This document shows positions 47,054 to 58,600 of a stretch of 64,000 bases of DNA, one piece after another. Under the pieces are notes generated by a model that did no database searches, had not been told where the DNA came from, and saw nothing but the letters and a program-made list of their open reading frames with translations. The position numbers were made by a program, and so were the translations under genes. Each line of letters starts with the position of its first letter. Position 1 is the stretch's first letter. Source of the DNA: Anaeramoeba flamelloides (Eukaryota > Metamonada > Anaeramoebidae); assembly GCA_027625915.1 (NCBI GenBank), contig JANTQA010000072.1, positions 3,410,001 to 3,474,000 of the forward strand, read 5' to 3'.

Positions 47054-47252
47054 ATTGTGAAATAATAATAAATACTTTTGTTTCAAAAATTTTTTTAAAA
47101 TTGCAAATTTTGAAAATAAAAAAGATTTTTTTTTATAATGTAATGATAAATTCAAGTGTCTGAGATCAGATAACCCAAGTGCGCATATTTAAACTTGTTC
47201 TTTTTTTTTTTTTTTTTTTTTTTTACTTTTTAGAAGATTCAGAAACTATAGT

Positions 47253-48327
47253 ATATTAAATAATCCGTGTTAACTTCAATAAATATTTTTTTTCAAGTTT
47301 TTATTGTTGTTTTTTTTTGGAATTTTTTGGGTTTTTTATTTGTGTTTTTGAAAATTTTTTATCTTGTTTTTGGAAATAATTGTAGTTTTTTTTTTTTAAA
47401 TAGTGTTTTTTTTTGTTTTTAATGGTTGTTTTATAAATATATTCTATTATCCCTTAAAAATACAGTTTCAGTAAAATTGTACTTTTCATATCAAAGGGTA
47501 TTTACAATGAGTGCATTTCACCAAATGGTTTTTCTTGAACCTTCCAACCCCAGTCACCCTATTTAAGAACTAACCCAATTAAATTTTAACAAAATTTGTT
47601 ACCTAAATCCACAAATCCCAAACCTTTCAGATTGATCGGAAAAAAAAAAAAGGAAAAAAATAGACCTCGATTTTTCTGAAAAACTGTTTTGAATATATCT
47701 TGACAAGAGTAAAAATAGTTTTTCAATTTTTTTGAGTTTTTTTGAAAAAAGAAATGAAAAAACAGGACACTTTATTTTCTTTTTTTTCCTTTAACTATTG
47801 GCCTTAAAATCATTTATTGTAATTGATGAAATTTATTTTGGTTCTTTTTTGTGATATATATTGGGCGAACCAAGAATCCTCGATGAAGCTATATTTCAGA
47901 ATTGAAAAAAAAAGTTAATCAGCTAAATTATATCCCATTAAAATTCAACAAGAGCATTGGCCAAAAGTTTAAAAATAAATTTTACATAATAAAAAGAGCA
48001 AATTAGATCTCTCAAAATATCAATTCTCATAGATTAGAAAAAGATCTTTGTGTTTATTATTCAATTTAAAAAAAAAATATTTTGTCGATCTTTGATAAAA
48101 TATTTTGATTATATCTTGATGAATATAATATATTATTTTTATACTAGGATTCTTTTTAAAAAAATAAACACTTTTGATAACTTTTAATATCTATAACAAT
48201 TGAAAACTAAAAACACATATTTAACGATTTTCAAAACAAACAATTAAAAACCAAAAAAATTCCAAATAAACAACAATAAAAACTTGAAAAAAAATATTTA
48301 TTGAAGTCCACACGTATTATTTAATAA
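47253..48327. mobile_element. Repeat family R, copy B, with long terminal inverted repeats (uninterrupted)
   Basis: The left end ATTAAATAAT, CGTGTTAACTTCAATAAAT and CAAGTTTTTATTGTTG recurs in reverse complement at the right end (CAACAATAAAAACTTG then ATTTATTGAAGTCCACACG). Matching continues inward with drift for 120-130 bp. About 1.07 kb long, with no ORF over 60 codons inside. A DNA transposon derivative (long-TIR MITE or foldback type) is the simplest reading. It lacks the TTAA insertion seen in copy A. Confidence 0.65.
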
Positions 48328-49764
48328 TCTGCATTACATTACTCAATTCTCTACCTGAGGTCAAATCTATTTGAAGGTTTAAAATTAGGTTAATTGAGAA
48401 ACTTTTAAATTATGACTAGAATTTGTTGAAAATTTTTCCTATTTTTTTTCTAAGGTTTGGTGTTTTTTAGATGGTTTAAAATCGATCTTCCAATAATGAC
48501 TCAATTTCTATTTAAAAAATTGAAAATTTGATCTTGTATTTTTTAGAATTACTTTTTTCAATTCGTCGAACCATAGAGAAACAAATACCATATTTATTTA
48601 TTATTTCATGTTGATTTCTTTGATCTGTAATTCTTAAAACTTTGAGAATAAAAGAAACATGGCTTTGAAGATGAACCCTTGATTACCCAAGTTGGTGTGG
48701 GTTTTTTTAAAACTCCAAAAAATCAAAAAAAAAAGAAATACTCAAAAATTTTTCAAAGTATTTCTCAAAAAATTCCCCTTTTTAACTTACAATATCTCAA
48801 TAAGTCTATATTAAAATCGTTTAAAGAACACTGTTTCTTATCTATATGATGCTGTAAGCTTATTGAAATGTTTCCTTTGTCTCTACACAGTTCGTCAATG
48901 TTTTGATCATGGTTAAATTTTTAATTCTTGGTTTTTTTGTGATAAATACAAATAATTTATAATACTGTATTTTTCATAAGATAGGAATATTTCAATATAA
49001 CTTCATTTAATACCCTATTTACACAATACGTGTTCGTTTATTTTTATTTTTTTTTTGTTCTTAGTTGCTGCGTAATCAAATTAAAAAGATCAAAAGCAAT
49101 TTGAGTTAAAAAGGTGAAAATTTAAAAAAATTCTAAATTTGGAAATTTTTTTCAAAAACCCACACACAAACCAGAATTATAACAACTAAGATTTTGTTGA
49201 AATTTTTCTACTTGTAATTTATTATTTCAAGATTTTGGAAAAAGAAAAAAAAGAGGAAACAACTTTGAAAATAAGAACCTTAAATTATTGATTTTTTATT
49301 AAATAAAAAAAAATTTTAACCTTTTGTTTGATCTCAAAAATCAAAAAACCACAAGTTTCTGATTAGTGAGGCAAAAATACGAAAAAGTAACAACCATTCT
49401 TTTGACTCTAAACGGTATCTTAATTCTGTAACTTGTACACATAAAACTTTAAAGCCAAAATCTTTTTGTTAAAATAAACTACTCTTTCAAATGCTAAAAC
49501 AAAAAATAAAATATGAATTTTTCTGAAAACAAATTCATCTGCTCAAAAAACCAGGTTGGAATTTTTTCAAATATTAGAGAAATTTTTTAGAGTTGGTTTC
49601 TCACAAACAATAAAATTTTTAAAAAGAATGGAAAATTTCTTTGTTTTCGGTGTTGAACAAACCCCAATTTTACAAAGAGTTGTATTTAAGAGAACAAATT
49701 GACTTTGTGATTTATTTTTTTTCTTATTTAATTCTCAATTTGAACAAAAGGTCTTTTCCCTTTG

Positions 49765-50752
49765 ATGAGTGAAAAAAGCATAATCGAGAATAAATTTCAG
49801 GAAAATCATCCCAAACTGGAACTTGTAATCCCAAACAAGATCCCAGGCTTTCCATTTTCGAAATCGGGTTGGCTTTATAAAATTGGCAAAAAGAATGGCA
49901 AATATACCAAGAGGTTTTTTTATTTAAGAGGGCACAACTTGCATTATTACTCAAATTCAAAGATCCATGAAAACACTGAACCACTGGGCACCATTCACCT
50001 CTCACAGCTTGTGTGTGTGCGAGAGATCTCATCAATTTATGAAAGGCCCTACACTTTCTCTGTGCTTTTACCAAAGCGAATGTTTATTCTTCGGGCAGAT
50101 TCCTCAGAGGAGGCCAAGGATTGGATTTTTTTGTTGAAATTGTGCCTTACATTCAGGCAATTAGTGAAGAGGAAGGTCAGGAACAATGAAATTGAATTCC
50201 TCAAGCGAAATTTGGAACTTTTAGACCGAACGGAAAGGCAAATCAAAGAGCAGCAAGCAGTCTTCCAGGAGATCATTGACAAAAACCCCAAAAAGAAAAA
50301 CAAGCTTAAAAAGTCTCTAATCGCGCAGTTGGCACTCTTCAATCCAGTCTTAGATGATGTTAGGCAATGGAGAAACATTTTCTTATTAAAGTTATTGCTT
50401 TTGTTTCAAGTCAAACAGAAGGGTTCACAATTTACAATCCTCGTCAATAATACCAAACACAAACAACAGAAGGATCAAGAACATTTGCAAAACTCGTTGT
50501 CATTGGAAAAGTATGACTTGGTTGCAGTTCAAGAACACAATGATCCAAAAATTTGGTTTGGTACAACTTTCTCGAATTCTGGGAAATTCGTTCCTTCAGA
50601 TATATCAATTCTAAAACCACCAGAAGGATTTGAACTTGCAGAAAAATTTTTGATTGCTGCTTCTTCTCGTAATTATTTTTTATTTCCTTTTCTGAACACG
50701 TTTATCAAATTTTTTTTTTGTTATTTATTTTATTTTTATTTTAGCTGTTTAG
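49765..50752 (+). CDS. Single PH-helix-SH3 module protein
   Basis: ATG at 49765; about 303 residues. Residues ~33-128 are a PH domain (SGWLYKIGKKNGKYTKRFFYL, then EEAKDWIFLLKLC with the conserved Trp120), expected to bind phosphoinositides. A ~90-residue helical segment follows (NNEIEFLKRNLELLDRTERQ), ending in DDVRQWRNIFLLK. Then comes an SH3-like segment at ~222-284 (YDLVAVQEHNDPKIWFGTTF, SGKFVPSDISIL). The same PH-helix-SH3 order repeats five times in the RasGAP 4 kb downstream on the same strand. A 76-bp intron is likely at 50669-50744 (GTAATT...TTTTAG), giving an end at LIAASSPV and TAG 50750-50752; read-through would add a hydrophobic tail to 50772. No catalytic domain, so perhaps an adaptor or competitor for the RasGAP. 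Confidence 0.75.
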
Positions 50753-52943
50753 ATCAAAAATCTGATCTTTGAAAAAATCTGTCTGGATTAATGAATTTGA
50801 TATTTTGAAACAATTTTCGTTGGGGTTTTAAATATTGTACCAATAGTTTTGTGGTGTTTAAGCCCTTATTTTCTGGAAGTTTTTCTTTTCTTTTTTTTGA
50901 ATGCCCTTTAAGTGATAAGTACATTTTCCAAATTCAGAGTGCCATCATTTATACGAAACTGAATAATTCAAATCGTTTCCTTAACTAAATATATTGACAT
51001 TTTATTAAATACTGAAGTGGAATATATCCAAAGCATATTATATTTTCATACCAACAAAAAAATGGAAATTCAAAAAAATGAAAAAATTGATCTAAGAAAA
51101 AAATAAATAATAATCTATTATTTCTTGATCTTATCTGAAACATTTGATACGATTGCTTATTCTTAATTTTGTTTTATTTTTCATTCTTCATTGGAGATAC
51201 TTTTCTTTGGATAATTTTTTGAGTAACAAATTACTTTTTATTTTTAAAGAATTTCCAAAATGAATTTAAAAATCCTATTTTCCTTTAATTCATCTAATTC
51301 TTGATTGTGGGTTCAGAAAATCAGAGATTTTTTTAATTCCCTTTTGTAAATAATGGTTTATTGGATAAATTCGTTTGTTTTTATAATTAATTATTTTCCA
51401 TTAAAATGAGAATGAAAAATAATTCTGAATCTGATTGAAATTTTTTTTAAATTTTCTTTAATTTTGAGTTGAATCTTTTGTAACTGTTTTTTGATTCGGG
51501 GGACTCAACTCCTTTATTATAATTTTTGAAATAGTATTCTTGGTTTTGGTTTTGTTTAATAAAAGTATTTGAAAAAAGAATTTAGAAAGCAAATATGTCA
51601 AAAAATGTTTTGTAAAATAATAATAAATGGTAATGGAGTTTAGAAATCCAAGGTTATAAATTGTATTTTTTCATCCGAATTAAGAATAAGAAAAAGAAAA
51701 CGAAATCTTCGAAAATAGGCTTTTATTGGATTTTATTTTTTTTCATTCTTGATTTCAACAAATTTATTTGGAAAGGTGGTCTTTCATTTTTGGACTTCTA
51801 AAAGTTAATATTTGTTTCAAATGCACACCTTTATGTGTCTATTTTTTTGATTTACTGTTTGATTAATTTCGTGCATCCGTAAAAAAACATTTCTAGATCC
51901 CAAACCTAAATTTAATAAAAACTTAAAAATTTAATCAAAAAAAAATGTTCAAAAAATCAAAAAATTCAAGATTAAACTCTGAATTAAATTGGGTTCGCTT
52001 TCTTTTCATAAATAGAGCAAATAATGATGTTTTGGTCTCAAAGTTTCAATATCTGGTAGCACTCAAAAAATATTTTTCATTTAGGTTGGGTTTACACAAT
52101 TAAAATTTTTCAAAATGGTAAAATGTGCTTACTTGCTTAAAAAAATTTTTGTTATTGAAAACTTTTTTCAATTTTTTAATTGATCTTTTTTACAATTTAC
52201 TCTCATCAAAAATAAATAAATAAAAAAATTAATTGGTCTTTTTTAAGTGGAATAACTGGTTTTAGTTTTGGTACATTTCTTTTTATTTATACTAGATTTT
52301 TAAAGGGACAAATAAAATCCAAGGAAAATGAATTCCATTAATATTTTCAGAACAAATGGGAAAAAATTTTCACCACTTTTTTATTGTACTTTTTTTTATC
52401 TCAAAAAGAGAGTCTTCAAAGAAAGTCAGAATATTAGTTATAAAATGTGATTTCTGTTTATTTATTTGATCATATTTTCTTGTCTTCCTTGTTATTTATT
52501 GGGTTAGTCTATAATCCTAAAGGAATAGAATATTACAGAATCGAATAAAAGATAATCAACTATCATTTTTTCCACTTAAATTGCAAAAATCGGTATTAGA
52601 TAAATGTAATTCAAAAAATGAGATATGTGATAATTTGGTGGCGGGGTCATTTTTTTTTTTTTTTTTTTTGATTACTTATTGAAATTTTATTTTCAAACTT
52701 TTTTTAATTAATTTTATATAATAAATGAGAGAAAATTTTAACTTCATTTTCCTTACAAATAAGTTTTTAAAAATAAGAAACTTTCAAAGAAACCGATTGT
52801 AATTTGAGATCTATATTTATTTGCCTGGCACTTTTCTATTGGATCTTTTTTAAAGTTAGATATCTGGGGAAATAAGAATCTAAATCAACATAAGAATACA
52901 AATTGAAAAAATAAATCATCTCAAATTTAATCCCATTTAAATT

Positions 52944-53106
52944 TCAAGTATCTTTAATTGAATTTCCGCTTATTGAGGCGGAAGCATATCCATTACAATT
53001 CCCATATTGTGCTTGTAATTTTTGACAATAACTTGCTGTTTTAAATAAGTTACAGTTTGGAATACATTTAAACATAGATGCTTTAGTAAATGTGTTGAGT
53101 TTGACA
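52944..53106 (-). CDS. Possible Cys-rich terminal exon
   Basis: On the minus strand, TTATTTATTTCTAG looks like an acceptor ending at 53107. The frame then reads VKLNTFTKASMFKCIPNCNL, FKTASYCQKLQAQYGNCNGY, and ends in TGA at 52946-52944. Four cysteines in 24 residues suggest a disulphide-rich or secreted peptide. The internal ATG at 53075 would give 43 residues on its own. No matching upstream exon with a start was found. Could be a dead fragment. Confidence 0.3.
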
Positions 53107-54393
53107 CTAGAAATAAATAACAAATTTTATTAGTCTTATTTTCGAACTATCAAATCAAAATTTTTTATTTCAAGTTCCCAAAATATTTTAAGTACTATTA
53201 ATTAGTTGAAACTAACCTCCAAAAAATTCTTAAAATCAAGTAAAACGTTATGATTCTATTTCAAAATTGTTCTACTAATTATTAGTTGAACAAAAACCAA
53301 AGATCTATACAAAATCAATTTGAAATGATATTTCTGGAAATTTTAATAAAGGTTGCCTATTATACTTTGAGATAAAATTTTACTAAGGAAAACTATCAAA
53401 TCTACAACCTCAAAATTGCAAAAATTCTTGAAATTCAATTTTTTAATGAATTGAAACTATTAGGAAAAATTCAAAAAATTATTCCAGTTTTAGAGAGAAA
53501 CATATAATTTATCAAGTATCCATTCATATTTATAATTGGGCGTATTGTTTAAATACTCAAAATTTATCAATTTTAACTTTTTGATAATTGAATTGTTCTT
53601 AAAATATTGAAAAATTTAAATAAAATGAAAACAAAAAGAATTTTTATTGTTTCGGATAACTTTTTTGTTTATACATATATCGGGACTTTAGTTATTAAAA
53701 ACATAACTTAAGAAGGGTCTAGATTTATTTTACAAAAAATTTCAAAAAAATTTGATTTATTTGGATTCAAAAGAATATAATTAATTTGAGTTCGATTTTT
53801 GAAATTAGATGAATTAATGTGAAAGCCATTTTCATTTGAAAAATATCCATAAAAAAGGGTTTTTTAGAAACTATTTATAAAAATTATTCTAGTGAAGTTT
53901 TATAGAGTTTTTTTATCTTAGATACTATACAAAACCTTTTTTTTTTGTGAACATTTTTTTAAAATGGTTATGATCAACTTGATTAAAATTAAAAATTTAA
54001 CAAGATTTTCAAAAATTTGCAAAAAAACATGAAAAAATATTTTTTATTCTTGTTTTGTTATTTGTTTTTGAAAAATTGGATCAATAAAAAAAAATATTTA
54101 AGAAGAAAACAGCACAAACATTTTAACTGGTGGAATTTAAACATTTTTTTAAAATATAGCTTGAAAATATTTTTTCAAGTAGTAATAGAACAATATAATG
54201 GAGATTTATAACCTTTTTTATTTTTTTTTATGAATATCTTAACAATTTGTAACCTATATATTTATTGTTATCTACTTTGATGAAGTATTTTTTTAATTTA
54301 ATTGTATTTTTTTTGATTATAAATTCTTATTTATCAACTTTTTTTACTTTAATTTGATAAAAATTTTGAGTTGCTGTTTTAAAACATTTTGGA

Positions 54394-54396
<3 letters not shown>

Positions 54397-54431
<35 letters not shown>
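54397..54431 (+). repeat. Poly(A) tract, 35 nt
   Basis: Uninterrupted A run ending before TAGGTACAA. No coding sequence or element body directly upstream suggests retroposition, so it is listed as a simple repeat. Confidence 0.95.
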
Positions 54432-54433
<2 letters not shown>

Positions 54434-54669
54434 GGTACAATTGAAATAAATTGATTTAAAAGAAAATTAAATTTCTCTGTAATTACTTAGTTGTACAATC
54501 CAACATCATCTTCAAAACAAAAATTGAAAATAAATTTCTTGAAAATTAGAAAGAATATGACAAATTTGGAAAATTTGATGAAATAGGAAAACAAACTAAA
54601 AAATTCACAAATATTTTTTATATAATATATATATATATTTAAAATAAAAAAATAACAAACAAAAATTAA

Positions 54670-55600
54670 AAAATAGTTGTATTTACGAAGTCAATTGAAT
54701 ATTCAAAATATGCAAATCAAGACTTTTTTTTCAAAAATTTGGATCTAAATTTAGTAAACTTGCTAACTAATTTAAATGAAAAATCACAATTAAGGAAGGA
54801 ACAAAAAGAAGAAATCTTTTTTTTAAGTGACTTTCATTTATTTAAATTTTCGTCCAAAGCCAATACTGGACCAAATTTATTACTTGATTTACAAGATATT
54901 GTTACTGTAACAAATGCCGAATTTAAGGTTAATAAAGAACTATCTTTAGAAATTAAAATAAAGGGCGAACAAAGTTTAATATTACATTCGAAATCAAGAC
55001 AAATCTTCAATGAATGGTCTGAAATTTTGGAAATTATTGAAAACTTATATACAATTTATAAATTAATACCATTGTTGGCATGTGAAATCACAAAAATTAA
55101 AACCAATCGATTATTAGATTTATTTGAACGATTAATCCGATTGAAAAAAGAAAAATTATTAATTATTAAAAATGAAAAGGAATCCACCAAAAACATTCAA
55201 CCAATTGTCTTAAAAAAAACAATTGGTCCCAAAAAAAACAAATATTTACATGATTCTTATTTATTAAATTGTTATAAAGAAGTCTTTTTTTTATCCATTG
55301 TGAATGAATTAGAATATATCAGAAGAATGATTTTATCTTATCAAGCAAGATTGTTTTTTCCAAATTTGAAAGAAGAGGAAGAAGTGGTGGCCTATTCTAT
55401 TTCCTCTTATACAAAGGATCCTGAAAAGCAAGAACAATTATCTTTTGACAAAAGAGAATGGTTTAAAGTAATCAAAAAGATCAATGAAAATTATTTACAA
55501 GTAGAAACCATTGAGCAAATTGGTATTGTACCAAGTTCAAAATTGGAAATTTTACCAGTTTATGATTATAACAAAGTATTTATGACCAATACCAACACTG

Positions 55601-55647
<47 letters not shown>

Positions 55648-58600
55648 CTAAATAATAGCAATAATAGTAGTAATAATATTAATATTAATAATAATGATGA
55701 TGATAATGATAATAAAAATGATAATTCATTATTATATAATAACAATAATTTAATTAATTTACCAATTGAATTTAATTTTAAAAAAACAAACAATCAACGA
55801 TTGATTGATATTTCAAGTCCAAATGTAACCAAAAAAAAAGATAGTAAAAAGAATACTTCCAAATTAGCATCGATAAGACAACGAGGAAAAAATTTAAATA
55901 AAAGTAATATTTTCCAAACGTCAAATTCATTGAATCAATTTATTGAGGAAGCATTATTGTTATTCGAAGAAATTGAAATTACAGAAAAAATGGGGAAGGC
56001 TTTGCCCATTTTCCAAAGAGGATTTTTATATATTGAAAAAAAGAATTCAAAGTTTGAAAAAAGATGGGTAATTTTTAAAAGTTATGGGTTATTTTTTTAT
56101 GAAACAAACAGATCATTACAGCCAATTGAAAGCTGGGATTTAAGACAATTAAATTCTTTAAAAAAGATTAGCTCCGGTAAGCATCAGGCCAAGTATGAAC
56201 AATTTTTATTAATATTTAAGAGGGGTACAAAATTGTCTTTAGCTACACCAGAGAAATCCGAGTTATTAAGATGGTTTTCAATGTTTAGAATTTGTAAATA
56301 TTTCCAGATCCTATTATCTAGCCCCAAAGAAAATGAAAGTCAATTAAATCGAAATGAAAAATATTATGAAATAGATAAATGGATCCAAGAAAATTTAAAT
56401 CATAAAAAAATTAATTTAAAAAATTTCAAAATCTTAGTAAATACTTTAAAGAATAGTGTCAATACGGATCAAAATAATAAAAAATTAAATAATGACACTA
56501 GAAAGAAATTAAGAGATTGTGAAAATTCCATTAATTTATTACAATCTTGGAAAAAGGTAATGAGAAGTAGGGCAGCTAGAGAAAATTTCCCAAATATTGG
56601 AGAAGACAAAGTAGTTGCATTAACAAAAGAAGCATTCCAAGCCAAAGAAAATGAATGGTTAAGCTTTGAAAAAAACCAATGGCTAATAGTAAGAAAAAAA
56701 TCTAAAAGGGGGATATTAAATTGCCAATTAGATCACGAAATTGGATTTGTAAACTTGGATAACATTATTTTAATTATACCAGCACCAAAAGTTACAGTCT
56801 TTAATAAACATTTCATACCAATTAATAATAATTTATTTATTGAAAAAAATCAATCTTTTGGAAAAGAAAAATATTTAGTGGTTATAAATCAACTATTGTA
56901 TGGAAATGAAAAGTCTACCATGAAAAAAGTAAAAATACCAGAAAATAATAATCAAAAAAATAATCAAAATAATAATACTAATAATACTAATACTAATAAA
57001 AATTATAATAATCATAATATTAATAATAATAATAGTAATAATAATAATAATAGTGATAACAATCATAACAATAATGAAAATGAAAAAGATACAGAAAATG
57101 AAAATGACCTAGAAATGGAAAATGAAAATAAAGATCTCTTAATTAATAAATTAAAAAAGCAATTAACTCATAAGGATAATCATTTTTATAATATTTTGCC
57201 TTTTTATTATGAATGCCACATTCTACAAGAATTAATCCCAGGTAATAATAAATGGATACCAAAAACCTTATTAATTGATGGTTGGAATTTATTTTTATTT
57301 GATCAAAAGAAATTCCAAAATATTTATAATTTAAAGAATTTAATTTCTTTTGAAATTTATAAAAAAAATTATATTGAAAATATTTATTATTTTACCATTG
57401 AAATCAAAAATGATAACAATAATAGTAATAATAGTAATAACATTCAATTATATTTTAGTATTAATAAAATCAAAATCGTTAATAAATTGTTTAATAGTTT
57501 TAATTTCTTATTAATTGTGCTATCGTTATTAAAATCATTACAGAATCAACAACATAATGAAAACTTTTTAGAAAAAATGAAAATTATTCTGAATTGGTTT
57601 GATATTGAATTTGAAAATGAATCAAAATTACGATCCACTTTTAAAAATTTCAACAAAGATTTTAACGAAAAGGAAAAAATTGATTATAATCTAATGAATA
57701 TCAAATTTGGTTTCAGTACAAAAAGATTAAATTATTTACAAAATTGGAAAAAATATTTGGTATCAAGATATTGCTTATTTTTGTCAATGAAGGGTGATCA
57801 AAGTAAAAAAGTCATTGCATTGAATAATTATAAAAACGAAAGCCAAGATGCTTTTCAAATAAAAAAAAATGATATCTATATTCTGTTAGAAAATGTTAAT
57901 GATAATTATAAAATCCAAAATTTGAATAATAATGAAATTGGTATTATCCCCAAGTATAATTTATCAGTAATCGACATTGATAATGGGAAGGATATTATAA
58001 TTTTCAACGATATTGATAATCAGAATAACAAAAATGATCAAAATAATACAAGTCTACAAAACAAAATTAATATTAATAGAAACATACAAGAAAGTAACAA
58101 AGTGCTAAGTTTGAATTTAAATAATGTCAAAAAAAAATATCGATTTGAGTTGATAAATTATTGTTTAAAAATATGGTCAACATTTCCAGAGCATATTTTA
58201 AATTACCCTTTCAAATTTGCAGGTTATTTATTTAAGCAATCAAAGAAAATCAATGGTAAATGGGCAGTATTAAAGGGATGGTTATTATTAATTTATGGTA
58301 ATGAGCAAATGGAGAAATTATTAGAGATTTATGATCTTCGTGGCATTAATTCAATAAAAAAAAATCTATTAGAAGGTAAAAAATTATTAAATAGCTTTCA
58401 AATAATTACTTGTGATTTTAAAAAAAAATATTATGTTAATTCTGAAAATGAATTAAATAATTGGGTGTTTTTATTAAACGCCTTACATAAAATGGTTTTA
58501 TCGTTCAATGACAATAATAGTAACAATAACAATAATAACGAAAATAGTCTTAGCAATAACAATTGCAACAGTAATGAAAGAGAAAATGAAATTGAAAATA

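Larger units (their letters stand above)
44023..49764. other. 5.7-kb gene-poor region holding repeat cluster B
   Basis: Contains repeat Y (44801-44962), repeat Z (45795-46500), a decayed coding-like stretch (46550-47053), a T-run (47203-47224) and repeat R copy B (47253-48327). The 48328-49764 part is A/T-rich 5' flank of the PH/SH3 gene with no visible feature. Confidence 0.6.
50753..54669. other. Intergenic region with diverged repeats and a small exon candidate
   Basis: 3.9 kb. The 52300-52965 part carries two diverged sequences resembling the middle of repeat R (for example GGGGAAATAAGAATCTAAAT with AAATTGAAAAAATAAATCAT, compared with 13263-13320). A minus-strand Cys-rich exon candidate lies at 52944-53106. 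A run of 35 A residues is at 54397-54431. The end probably contains the first exon and first intron of the RasGAP gene. Confidence 0.45.

Noticed and set aside
49724-50378. Minus-strand frames of 109-116 codons over the PH/SH3 gene
   Set aside because: Overlap a clear PH domain on the plus strand and have no recognisable domain themselves.
54397-54431. Poly(A) tail of a retroposed copy
   Set aside because: Nothing upstream resembles a processed gene or LINE/SINE body and no flanking duplication is evident; treated as a simple repeat.
55566-55793. Minus-strand leucine-rich frame
   Set aside because: Complement of the AAT repeat coding poly-Asn in the RasGAP.
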